Shown: positions 28,714-36,718 of the stretch, piece after piece
Numbering within the stretch: position 1 is the first letter of the stretch
Layout of the letters: each line of letters opens with the position of its first letter
Origin: Spartobacteria bacterium UBA5019
Lineage (GTDB): Bacteria > Verrucomicrobiota > Verrucomicrobiia > Chthoniobacterales > Terrimicrobiaceae
Reading direction: 5' to 3'
DNA length: 64,000 bases
Assembly: GCA_002396485.1 (NCBI GenBank)
Contig: DGXZ01000046.1
Coordinates: 1-64,000 of the forward strand
Program-made: the position numbers and the translations under genes
Notes under the pieces: generated by a model
The model's input: the letters and a program-made list of their open reading frames with translations, nothing else
The model's database searches: none
What the model was told of the DNA's origin: nothing

Positions 28714-30134
28714 TCCGCCGGCACCAACCGCACGATACGGTCGGGTTGGTTGAGAACGATGTAGAGAAAGCCATCGGGTCCGGTGCGCACATCGCGGATG
28801 CGGCCGAGACCGGAAAGCAGAATCTCATCGGCGACGACTTTTCCATTTTGGACCCGGATGCGGTGAAGCTCGCCTCGTAGGCCACCGGCGAAGAAGTCGT
28901 ATTTCCAGTTGGGAAATTTGTAGCCCGTGTAGCAGGTGAGGCCACAGGCCGCGATCGAAGGCGTCCAGTGCAGGAGTGGTTGTTCCATGCCCTCTTTCGC
29001 CGTGAGGCCTGCGTTGAGCGGGCTGCCATCGTAGTTCATGCCGTGGCAGATGACTGGCCAGCCGTAGTTTGCACCTTTGCGGATGAGGTTGAATTCGTCC
29101 CCGCCGCGCGGGCCGTGCTCCGTCGAGTAGATCGCGTGGTCGCGCGGGTCGATTGTGAGCCCCTGCGGATTCCGGTGTCCGTAGCTCCAAATGCCGGGTA
29201 TGGCTTTTTTGTCAGCTGCAAAGGGATTGTCCTCCGGGATGCGGCCATCTGGATAAACGCGATAGATTTTTCCATTCGGGCGAGAGGTGTCTTGAGCCTG
29301 CATGTTCCCGCCGCGCTCGCCGACGATAAAATAAAGATACCCGCCATCAAAAACCATGCGCGTTCCGAAATGCACTCCAGCAGACGTGTAAAAATCCGGC
29401 TCGGCTTGAAAAATAACCTCCTCGTCTGTCCAGGCATGATCGCGAATGCGCCCCCGCACGATTTTGAGCATGGCCCGTTTTTCGTCCCGAGGCAGCGGGT
29501 CTGCAAAGGCGAGGTAAATCCAGCCATCCGTCGCGTAATCCGGCGATATGGCAACATCGAGCATTCCGCCCTGAACCAGTTCGATGACTTGCGGAGTTCC
29601 ATTCACCGGTTCCGGCAGAAGAGTTCCATCGGCATCGATGATCCGCAGCGCGCCCGGGCGTTCGGTCACGAGGCGGCTTCCATCGGGAAGAAAAGCCAGG
29701 CTCCAAGGTGTTGTCAGGTCGGCATCAATGACGGGCTCGACCTTGTAAGCGTGCTCGATGGATCTGACGACACCGCCTTCTTTGGGCTGCGGAGGTGGCG
29801 AGGATTTGGTTTTGGTGGACTTTTCCTTTTCCCGTAGAAAAACCACGAGCGAGCGAATCTGCTCGGCGGAGAGGGTCTTCCCAAAGGCAGGCATGCCGAG
29901 GTCCGGCAGGCCATGAGAGATGACCCTCGCTATATCGCCATCCGTGCTGCCGTGCTTCCACAAGCCATCAGCGAGGTTGCCTCCGAGCCCGCCCTCCAGG
30001 TTGAATGCATGGCAGGAGACGCAGCTTTCGAGATAGAGTTCGTTTGCTTTGTCCGAGCTTGCAGAAACTCCCGTATCAGGAAGCGCTGCGAGTGCCAGAC
30101 ATGCTGCGAAGAACGCTGAGCGGGATGTTTTCAT
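28710..30134 (-). CDS. Cytochrome c/PQQ-dependent sugar dehydrogenase fusion
   Basis: A 474-residue periplasmic protein. A signal peptide (about 1-25) precedes a class I cytochrome c domain with the haem site CVSCH near residue 38-42 and a likely Met ligand in LGMPAFGKTLS. After a Lys/Pro linker (residues about 104-120) comes a six-bladed propeller of the soluble glucose/aldose sugar dehydrogenase family: TPWSLAFLPDGSRLVTER, GGMLDVAISPDYATDGWIYL, SYGHRNPQGLTIDP and GGDEFNLIRKGANYGWP. Electrons from aldose oxidation would pass to the attached haem. The sugar is unknown. It lies 33 bases downstream of the sulfur-carrier gene. Confidence 0.9.
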   Translation of the reverse strand: MKTSRSAFFAACLALAALPDTGVSASSDKANELYLESCVSCHAFNLEGGLGGNLADGLWKHGSTDGDIARVISHGLPDLGMPAFGKTLSAEQIRSLVVFLREKEKSTKTKSSPPPQPKEGGVVRSIEHAYKVEPVIDADLTTPWSLAFLPDGSRLVTERPGALRIIDADGTLLPEPVNGTPQVIELVQGGMLDVAISPDYATDGWIYLAFADPLPRDEKRAMLKIVRGRIRDHAWTDEEVIFQAEPDFYTSAGVHFGTRMVFDGGYLYFIVGERGGNMQAQDTSRPNGKIYRVYPDGRIPEDNPFAADKKAIPGIWSYGHRNPQGLTIDPRDHAIYSTEHGPRGGDEFNLIRKGANYGWPVICHGMNYDGSPLNAGLTAKEGMEQPLLHWTPSIAACGLTCYTGYKFPNWKYDFFAGGLRGELHRIRVQNGKVVADEILLSGLGRIRDVRTGPDGFLYIVLNQPDRIVRLVPAE

Positions 30135-30166
30135 GGGGAGAGCTGTTTTGCTGCTGAAACGAAGAC

Positions 30167-30442
<276 letters not shown>

Positions 30443-30455
30443 GGTGAGGAGTTTT

Positions 30456-30480
30456 AAGTTTTAAGGATTAAGTTTTAAGT
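30456..30480 (-). repeat. AT-rich 25-base repeat before the sulfur-carrier gene
   Basis: On the minus strand this reads ACTTAAAACTTAATCC followed by TTAAAACTT, ending 13 bases before the carrier's ATG. The same 25 bases, with one mismatch, occur at 33995-34019 immediately before aspS. Confidence 0.7.
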
Positions 30481-30532
30481 GGAGTGGTTGTGGAGATTTA
30501 TTTGTCTTGGGTGTTGGCTCGTCGGTTGGTGA

Positions 30533-30566
30533 GTCTTAAAACTTACAAACTTAAGACTTAAAACTT
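30533..30566 (+). repeat. Related AT-rich repeat at the 3' end of the threonine-synthase homologue
   Basis: Two copies of CTTAAAACTT (about 30534-30543 and 30557-30566) flank ACAAACTTAAG. They overlap the stop codon (30551-30553) of the PLP-enzyme gene and lie inverted relative to the copy at 30456-30480, so an RNA from this interval could fold on itself. Confidence 0.55.
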
Positions 30567-31825
30567 CCTTCCAGGACCGCCGCGTCGTTGGCGATGAGGG
30601 CTTCGAATTCGCGCAGGCTTGGGTTGATGACACGGGGTTCGCCGCAGTGGCCGTGAATGGCTTCCTGGGTTTTGAGTCCGTGACCTGTGATGCAGAGGAC
30701 GATGCTCTCGTTGCGCGGAATTTTTCCGCTTTCGATGAGCTTGCGGGCGCAGGCGACCGTCACGCCTCCGGCGGTCTCTGCAAAAATACCGGCGTATTCG
30801 GCGAGGTCGCGGATGCCGCGAATTACTTCTTCATCCGAGCAATCGTCGGCACTTCCTCCCGTTTCATTCATGCTGCGGATGGCGTAATAGCCGTCCGCTG
30901 GAGTGCCGATGGCGAGGGATTTCACGATAGTGTCCGGTTTTGAGACCGGTTTGACGATGTCGCTGTTTTTCTTCTTGGCCTCGGAGATCGGAGAGCATCC
31001 GCTGGCTTGCGCCCCGTGGACGGAGAAGGGTTGCTCGTCGAGGATGCCAACTTTGATGAATTCCTTGTAGGCTTTGTGAATCTTGGTGAGAAGCGAGCCG
31101 CTGGCCATCGGGATGACTGTGTGGCGCGGGAGCTTCCAGCCGAGTTGCTCGGCGATTTCGAAGCCCATGCTTTTGGATCCCTCCGCGTAGTAGGGGCGGA
31201 GGTTCACATTCACGAAACCCCAGCCATACTTGCCGGCGATTTCGGAGCACAGGCGGTTCACCTGATCGTAGGCACCTTGGATGCCGATGACCTGTGTGCC
31301 ATAGACAAGCGAGCCGACGATTTTGCTTTTTTCCAGATTTGCGGGAATCAGGACATAACTGGTGAGTCCGGCGGCGGCGGCATTGGCAGCCACGGAGTTG
31401 GCCAGGTTGCCAGTGGAGGCGCAGGCGACGATTTTGAAGCCCAGTTCGCAGGCGCGGCTGAGAGCAACGGATACCACGCGGTCTTTAAAGGAAAGGGTGG
31501 GGTAGTTGACCGTGTCGTTCTTGATGTAAAGTTCTTCAACCCCAAGTTCCTTTGCGAGGCGGTCGGCCCTGACAAGCGGGGTGAAACCAACCTGCGCTCC
31601 GACGGTGGGCTGGCCATCGATCGGCAGCAACTCGCGGTAGCGCCACATCGTCTGCGGACGCGATGCGATGACCTCTCGGTTGATGTGCTTGGCAATGAGG
31701 TCGTAGTCGTAAGCGGCTTCAAGGGGGCCAAAATCAAACTCGCAGATGTGGATTGCCTCTTTCGGATAAAGACGCCCGCACTCCCGGCATTTCAGGTTTG
31801 AAAAGAATGTCTGTTGTTCGCTCAT
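30551..31825 (-). CDS. Threonine-synthase homologue (PLP fold type II) under SAM-I riboswitch
   Basis: A 424-residue enzyme. The N-terminal zinc-ribbon-like segment has C13, C16 and C28 (LKCRECGRLYPKEAIHICEF). The PLP lysine is K114 in YPTLSFKDRVVSVAL. Other cofactor blocks are STGNLANSVAANAAAAG, PMASGSLLTKIHKAY and ETAGGVTVA. These differ from canonical threonine synthase (GSFKDRGM, GNTSA, GNAGNITAYWKGY), all of which the second homologue at 58385-59479 retains. With a sulfur carrier next in the operon and an S-box leader, a homocysteine- or cysteine-forming role is plausible; threonine synthase is the default annotation. ATG at 31840 is an alternative start: GAGGA directly abuts it, whereas it lies 15 bases before 31825. 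Confidence 0.85.
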   Translation of the reverse strand: MSEQQTFFSNLKCRECGRLYPKEAIHICEFDFGPLEAAYDYDLIAKHINREVIASRPQTMWRYRELLPIDGQPTVGAQVGFTPLVRADRLAKELGVEELYIKNDTVNYPTLSFKDRVVSVALSRACELGFKIVACASTGNLANSVAANAAAAGLTSYVLIPANLEKSKIVGSLVYGTQVIGIQGAYDQVNRLCSEIAGKYGWGFVNVNLRPYYAEGSKSMGFEIAEQLGWKLPRHTVIPMASGSLLTKIHKAYKEFIKVGILDEQPFSVHGAQASGCSPISEAKKKNSDIVKPVSKPDTIVKSLAIGTPADGYYAIRSMNETGGSADDCSDEEVIRGIRDLAEYAGIFAETAGGVTVACARKLIESGKIPRNESIVLCITGHGLKTQEAIHGHCGEPRVINPSLREFEALIANDAAVLEGSFKS

Positions 31826-31892
31826 GTTCGGATTTTTCATTCCTCAACGAGAGTGGACGAGTGACAGGACATCTGCGGATTGGCTAATGTCC

Positions 31893-32036
31893 CTCTCATC
31901 TTTCCCGGTTCGTCGCTTTCGCGATTTCCCCGAGCTGGATTTGGCACCTGGGCCTGGGTGGGATGTTTGCACATCGCACTTCAGCGGTTGCCGTGGCTTC
32001 ATAGGGCCAGTCCCTCTGCCACTCTCGATAAGATGG
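31893..32036 (-). promoter_or_regulatory. SAM-I (S-box) riboswitch
   Basis: Reading the minus strand from 32036: P1 CTTATC; AGAGTGGCAGAGGGACTGGC followed by CCTATGAAGCCACGGCAACC, which matches the S-box core (AGAGxGGxGGAGGGACTGGCCC, GAxxCCxGGCAACC); then a variable P3 arm, then CAGGTGCCAAATCCAGC, matching GGTGCxAAxTCCxxC; a P4 hairpin; and the closing P1 strand GATGAG at about 31895-31900. CTTATC pairs with GATGAG. The leader between aptamer and start contains GGACAT...ATGTCC but no T run, suggesting control at translation. Binding of S-adenosylmethionine should switch off the downstream PLP-enzyme/sulfur-carrier genes. Together with the leader it fills the gap from 31826 to 32153 apart from a putative promoter. 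Confidence 0.92.
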
Positions 32037-32153
32037 TGAATTATTTGGCGGCGGGTCGGGTTTTCGTCAAGGGGAAAATTTCGACTATCCTGCTTTTGTC
32101 ATCGCGCGCACTCGGGTGAGGGTGTTGATTGGCGACGGATTTAACCAATTTCC

Positions 32154-32684
32154 ATGGACCTTTCGCGTTACCAGAATCTTGAATTTTCCCGAGGCGTTCC
32201 TTTTTGGAAGGAATTGCTGTGGTGGTTTGCAAGGACGATTTTTTTCGAGCCATGGTTTCCCCAGCCCTCCCGCCTCCGTTGTGCGGTCCTGCGCGCATTC
32301 GGTGCCAAACTCGGGAGGGGTGTGGTGATCCGTTCCCAGGTGAACATCAATTTCCCATGGCGTCTCGAAATCGGCGATCATGTCTGGATCGGCGAGGAGG
32401 TGATGATTCTGAGTCTGGACCGAGTGCGCATCGGATCGCATGTGTGCATTTCGCAGCGGGCGTTTCTTTGCACGGGGTCGCACCAATTCAAAAAGGAAAC
32501 ATTCGATCTCGTCACCAAGCCCATCTCCATCGAGGACGGCTGCTGGATCGCAGCGGGGGCCTTTATTGGGCCTGGTGTCACTCTACGGCGCAATACGGTT
32601 TGCGCGGCCGGGGCCGTTGTAATGAGGAACGCCGGGCCGGATGTTGTGCTCGCGGGAAATCCTGCCATTGCGCGTGAGAATTGA
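32154..32684 (+). CDS. WcaF-like acetyltransferase (left-handed beta helix)
   Basis: A 176-residue hexapeptide-repeat acyltransferase of the colanic-acid WcaF type, O-acetylating a sugar of a surface polysaccharide using acetyl-CoA. The N-terminus is helical (WKELLWWFARTIFFEPW). The repeat domain follows with VVIRSQVNINFPWRLEIGDH, the catalytic-His loop FLCTGSHQFKK and IEDGCWIAAGAFIGPGVTL, closing with AGNPAI. The length is typical. No other capsule genes adjoin. It is read in the same direction as hisS, 84 bases upstream. Confidence 0.88.
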   Translation: MDLSRYQNLEFSRGVPFWKELLWWFARTIFFEPWFPQPSRLRCAVLRAFGAKLGRGVVIRSQVNINFPWRLEIGDHVWIGEEVMILSLDRVRIGSHVCISQRAFLCTGSHQFKKETFDLVTKPISIEDGCWIAAGAFIGPGVTLRRNTVCAAGAVVMRNAGPDVVLAGNPAIAREN

Positions 32685-32768
32685 TTTGCGGCTTTGCAGG
32701 AGGGGTTGAAACAGGCAGAGTCCCGCGATGATTTTCAGGATTTCGCTTCAAGGGAGGTTCGTCGCGTG

Positions 32769-34007
32769 ATGCAGGTATTGCCGGGTTTCCGCGATTTTTA
32801 TCCCGAAGAGTGTGCCAGACGGAACTACATCGTGGCGACTTGGCGTGATGTTGCGAAGCGCTACGGGTTTGTGGAATTCGACGGCCCTGTGCTCGAAAGC
32901 ACGGACCTCTATCGCAAGAAGAACGAGGAGGGGGCTGAGATTCTTGAGCAACTTTATTCGTTCACCGATCGCGGTGGTCGCGAGGTCGCCTTGAGGCCCG
33001 AAATGACTCCCACCCTTGCGCGGATGGTTGCCGCCCGCGAGAAGCACTATCGCAAGCCGATGAAGTGGTTTTGTGTCTCGAATTTCTTCCGCCACGAGCG
33101 CCAGCAGAAAGGCCGCCTGCGCGAGTTTTTGCAGTTCAATGCGGACATCATTGGCGAGAGTTCGCCGCAGGCGGATGCCGAAATCATAGCCTTGGCGATC
33201 GATCTCATGCGGGCGTTCGGCTTCACGGCCGAGAACTTCGTGGTGCGCCTCAGCGACCGCAAGGCGTGGATGGATTTTTTGACACCACGTGGCTGCGACG
33301 AAGCGTCCTCCCGCATCGCGCTCGCCTGCGCTGACAAGCTTGAGCGTGAGACTGAAGAAAAGCTCAATGCAAAACTCGCCCCCGCCGGCCTCACCGTTGC
33401 CGATCTCAAGGCTTTCATTGCCGGAGGCAGTCCCGAGGCTTTTGCTCCTGTGCTCGAAGCCCTCGCCGCGCGTGGCCTTACCGGCTTCGTGCAGCCCGAC
33501 CTCTCGATTGTGCGCGGCCTCGCTTATTACACGGGAGTTGTCTTTGAAATTTTCGACCGCTCCAAAAACCTGCGCGCCTTGGCGGGCGGCGGCCGTTACG
33601 ACGGGCTCATCAAAGGCCTCAGCGACGGCCATGTGGATCTACCGGCCATCGGATTCGGTATGGGCGATGTTGTGCTCGGCCACCTCATTGACGAAACGCC
33701 TGCCTCTGCCGCCCAACTTCAATCGGCACTCGCCGCCTCATGCGACGTCTATGTCATCATTGCGGATGAATCCAAGCGCACCGAGGCACTCCACATCGTC
33801 CAATCCTGCCGAGAACTCGGCCTCTCCACCGATTTTCCCCTCAAATCCGCCAAAATCGGAAAGCAATTCCAAGAAGCCGAAAACCTCGGCGCCCGCAACG
33901 CCATCGTGGTCGGCCAGGAATGGCCGCTCGTAAAACTCAAACACCTCTCCACCCGCACCGAGGAATCCCTCGACCACAGCGCGCTGGCCACGAAACTTAA
34001 AACTTAA
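32769..34007 (+). CDS. hisS: Histidyl-tRNA synthetase
   Basis: A 412-residue class II synthetase. Motif 1/2 parts are LPGFRDFYPEE, RPEMTPTLARM and FRHERQQKGRLREFLQFNAD. The histidine-specific LAYYTGVVFEIF and AGGGRYDGLI lie in the second half, and the C-terminal anticodon-binding domain starts near DVYVIIADE. ATG 32769 begins exactly at MQVLPGFRDF; the frame upstream to 32694 is not conserved. Fourteen bases separate it from aspS, so the two synthetase genes form an operon. Confidence 0.96.
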   Translation: MQVLPGFRDFYPEECARRNYIVATWRDVAKRYGFVEFDGPVLESTDLYRKKNEEGAEILEQLYSFTDRGGREVALRPEMTPTLARMVAAREKHYRKPMKWFCVSNFFRHERQQKGRLREFLQFNADIIGESSPQADAEIIALAIDLMRAFGFTAENFVVRLSDRKAWMDFLTPRGCDEASSRIALACADKLERETEEKLNAKLAPAGLTVADLKAFIAGGSPEAFAPVLEALAARGLTGFVQPDLSIVRGLAYYTGVVFEIFDRSKNLRALAGGGRYDGLIKGLSDGHVDLPAIGFGMGDVVLGHLIDETPASAAQLQSALAASCDVYVIIADESKRTEALHIVQSCRELGLSTDFPLKSAKIGKQFQEAENLGARNAIVVGQEWPLVKLKHLSTRTEESLDHSALATKLKT

Positions 34008-34019
34008 TCCCTAAAACTT
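33995..34019 (+). repeat. AT-rich 25-base repeat overlapping hisS end and preceding aspS
   Basis: ACTTAAAACTTAATCC then CTAAAACTT, one mismatch from the reverse complement of 30456-30480. It contains the hisS stop codon (34005-34007) and ends two bases before the aspS ATG, so it occupies the place of the expected ribosome-binding site. Confidence 0.7.
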
Positions 34020-34021
34020 CC

Positions 34022-35797
34022 ATGTCCTACCGCACCCATCATTGCAATGCCCTCCGCACCGAACACTCCGGCCACGAAGTTACTCTATGCGGCTGGGTCG
34101 CCTCGCGTCGTGACCACGGCGGGCTCATTTTCATCGACCTCCGCGACCGGGAGGGGATCACACAGGTGGTTTTTCGTCCTGAGGAACACGCCGAGGCCTC
34201 TAAAAAATCCCATGAACTACGCAGCGAGGATGTCATTCGCGTCACTGGCAAAGTCTCTCCACGCCTGGCTGGGACCGAGAACGCGAAGCTGGCTACGGGT
34301 GCGATTGAAGTCGTCGCCTCCACGCTCGACATCCTGAACGCAGCCGAGGTGCTGCCATTTCAGCTCGACGATAAGGTTTCAAACGAAGACCTCCGCCTCA
34401 CCTATCGCTACCTCGACCTGCGCCGCGAGCAAATGAGCCGCAACCTGCGCCTGCGCCACCGCGTTGTGAAAACCATGCGCGATGTCATGGACACCGAGGG
34501 CTTCCTCGAAATTGAAACTCCGATCCTATCGAAGAGCACGCCCGAGGGAGCCCGTGACTTCCTTGTGCCATCCCGCCTCACTCCGGGAGCCTTCTATGCC
34601 CTCCCGCAGGCCCCGCAGCAATACAAGCAACTGCTCATGGTCGCCGGTGTGGAAAAGTATTTCCAGGTCGCCCGCTGCTTCCGCGATGAAGACCTCCGCG
34701 CCGACCGCCAGCCGGAGTTTACCCAGCTCGATGTCGAGGCCTCGTTTGTGACCCAGGACGACATCCTCGGCCTCATGGAAAAAGTCCTTGCTGCTGTGTT
34801 TCACGAGACCAAAGGCATCGAGATTCCAACGCCATTCCCGCGTCTGACCTACAAGGAGGCGATGGAGCGCTTCGGCAGCGACAAGCCGGACACCCGCTTC
34901 GGCATGGAAATTACCGATCTCGGTGACATCTTCAGCAGCTCGCAGTTCAAGGTCTTCCGTGGCGCCCTCGATGGCGGTGGAGTCGTGAAGGCCATCAACG
35001 CCACTGGCCTTGCCTGTATCACCACCGGCCAGATCGAAAACCTGACGGAACTCGCCAAACAAGCCGGTGCGAAAGGCCTCGCATTCATCAAAGTCGAAAA
35101 CGGCGAGTGGAAATCCCCGATCGTCAAATTCTTCACTGACGCCGAAAAAGCCGCCCTCAGCGAGCGCCTCGCCATCAAGGAAGGCGACCTCATTTTGTTC
35201 GGTGCCGACAAATGGGAAACCGCCTGCGAAACACTCGGCCGCGTGCGCCTGCGCGTTGCCGATATGCTGGATACACTCAAAGGATCGACCGCCCTCAATT
35301 TCCTCTGGGTCGTCGATTTTCCGCTCCTCGCCTGGAGCGAAGAAGAGCAGAAATGGAACGCCGTCCACCACCCGTTCACCCGTCCTTGCGCCGACGACCT
35401 CGCTCTCCTTGAGTCCGGCGAATACGGCAAAATCCGTGCCGTGGCCTACGATGTCGTTCTCAACGGCGTTGAAATCGGCGGCGGCAGCCTGCGAATCCAC
35501 GAGTCCGACCTCCAGTCGAAGATGTTCAGCGTGCTCGGTGTGAACGAAGAAAAGCAACAACTCCTATTCGGCCACATCCTCAAGGCCTTCCAATTCGGCG
35601 CGCCACCGCACGGCGGCATCGCTCTCGGCTTGGATCGCCTGGTCATGCTCATCGCCGGCGAGGACAGCATCCGTGATGTCATCGCGTTTCCGAAAAACAA
35701 CCGCGGTGTCGAGATGATGACCCAGTCGCCTGCGGAGGCTGATTTCAAGCAACTGCGTGAGCTGTATATCCAGAGCACGGCGAAGAAGCCTGCGTGA
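34022..35797 (+). CDS. aspS: Aspartyl-tRNA synthetase (probably non-discriminating)
   Basis: A 591-residue bacterial AspRS. It has an N-terminal OB anticodon domain (VTLCGWVASRRDHGGLIFID); class II motifs 1-3, including RYLDLRREQMSRNLRLR, CFRDEDLRADRQPEFTQLD and GIALGLDRLVMLI; and the bacterial GAD insertion in the middle. The OB loop reads RRDHGG; discriminating E. coli AspRS has RRDLGS there. His at this place is associated with enzymes that charge both tRNA-Asp and tRNA-Asn, which would require GatCAB; this is suggestive only. Confidence 0.95.
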   Translation: MSYRTHHCNALRTEHSGHEVTLCGWVASRRDHGGLIFIDLRDREGITQVVFRPEEHAEASKKSHELRSEDVIRVTGKVSPRLAGTENAKLATGAIEVVASTLDILNAAEVLPFQLDDKVSNEDLRLTYRYLDLRREQMSRNLRLRHRVVKTMRDVMDTEGFLEIETPILSKSTPEGARDFLVPSRLTPGAFYALPQAPQQYKQLLMVAGVEKYFQVARCFRDEDLRADRQPEFTQLDVEASFVTQDDILGLMEKVLAAVFHETKGIEIPTPFPRLTYKEAMERFGSDKPDTRFGMEITDLGDIFSSSQFKVFRGALDGGGVVKAINATGLACITTGQIENLTELAKQAGAKGLAFIKVENGEWKSPIVKFFTDAEKAALSERLAIKEGDLILFGADKWETACETLGRVRLRVADMLDTLKGSTALNFLWVVDFPLLAWSEEEQKWNAVHHPFTRPCADDLALLESGEYGKIRAVAYDVVLNGVEIGGGSLRIHESDLQSKMFSVLGVNEEKQQLLFGHILKAFQFGAPPHGGIALGLDRLVMLIAGEDSIRDVIAFPKNNRGVEMMTQSPAEADFKQLRELYIQSTAKKPA

Positions 35798-35820
35798 GGT
35801 GACCTCGTTGACTTTGTTGA

Positions 35821-35862
35821 CCTCACTGACGCGCCGTCAATGTGTCAACCTGGTCAGTGAGG
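35821..35862. terminator. Inverted repeat between convergent aspS and four-helix gene
   Basis: CCTCACTGAC at 35821-35830 pairs perfectly with GTCAGTGAGG at 35853-35862, with inner GTCAA/TTGAC elements able to extend folding. It lies between two converging genes, so a bidirectional stop is likely, but there is no T run, which keeps confidence low. Confidence 0.4.
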
Positions 35863-36615
35863 TGCCTCTCCCGGTCGCGTTCCTTTGCACTCCGGAAACG
35901 CCGAGCAGCCCCAGAAGGCGCCTTTCGCTGACTGGCGTTCTCGCATGGGTTTGCCGCATTGTGGGCACTCCGGCGATGGGGCTTTGCTTTTTTCGCGAGC
36001 TTCGAGGCGTTTGGTCATGAGGCGCTCGCTGAAGCCGCCTGTCTCCTCAAAAGCCTTTCCCTGGGCTTCGATCTGGTTTTTCAGCATGTTCAAAGCTCGC
36101 CCGATGATGAGCAGCAGCGCATTGGCCACCATTACTGCATCGTTGGAATCCAGCCAGCGCGCATATTTCTTGCGCTGCTCCAGGGCGTGTTTCGCCGACT
36201 CGTGGACCATGTCATCTGTGAACGCTGCATCGTCTAGGGAAATGGTGTTCACAGCCTTTGCCTCGGACGAGTGAGCTGACCAAGGCAGTTCCTGCTGGTC
36301 GAGGATAAAAATCTCATAGTCGCCGCGCAGTTCGCTCAGGCTCGCCCGAGCAACATCGGTGAGTTTCACTTCAGTATCCTTCGAGGTGGCGGAGCGCTCC
36401 GACCCCTCGATGATATTCTGTCGCCCGCTACGCGCAGCCTGGGTCATTTGGTCGTATTGCCGACCCTTCGGATCATAAAACTTCCTGTCCGCCTCGCGCG
36501 AGTCGTGCGTCAGAAAACGTCGGCAAAACCGTAGGGTCTCAACCTGCACAATCGTCGCCAAGGTGAAGGAATGCAGTCGCCGGAAACCGCCCCGTTTGTC
36601 AAAAAGTTCAGCCAT
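35854..36615 (-). CDS. Four-helix-bundle suffix protein with topoisomerase-type zinc finger
   Basis: A 253-residue protein. Residues about 10-200 resemble the four-helix-bundle proteins related to the rRNA intervening-sequence (S23) family: LRFCRRFLTHDSREADRKFY, QAARSGRQNIIEGSERSATS. The C-terminus (about 215-250) is a C4 zinc finger of the topoisomerase I type, CPQCGKPM...WGCSAFPECKG, a nucleic-acid binder. The start at 36615 gives MAELFDKRGG; a longer frame to 36651 is not supported. The biological role is unknown. Confidence 0.75.
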   Translation of the reverse strand: MAELFDKRGGFRRLHSFTLATIVQVETLRFCRRFLTHDSREADRKFYDPKGRQYDQMTQAARSGRQNIIEGSERSATSKDTEVKLTDVARASLSELRGDYEIFILDQQELPWSAHSSEAKAVNTISLDDAAFTDDMVHESAKHALEQRKKYARWLDSNDAVMVANALLLIIGRALNMLKNQIEAQGKAFEETGGFSERLMTKRLEAREKSKAPSPECPQCGKPMRERQSAKGAFWGCSAFPECKGTRPGEAPH

Positions 36616-36718
36616 AGGAGAAAAAATTCCGCCACCAACCGCGCAGTTCAAACCCGACTCTGTAAATTTCCCGTCACAAAGCGCAGCGCCTCCCCCTCAA
36701 CTCGGTCAATCGGGTCAA

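Noticed and set aside
31826..32153. Small open frames on both strands between the PLP-enzyme gene and the WcaF-like gene
   Set aside because: The interval is explained by the SAM-I riboswitch and leader; the frames have no conserved features.
34526..35560. A 344-codon minus-strand frame within aspS
   Set aside because: Antisense to the catalytic domain of AspRS, whose motifs are unambiguous.
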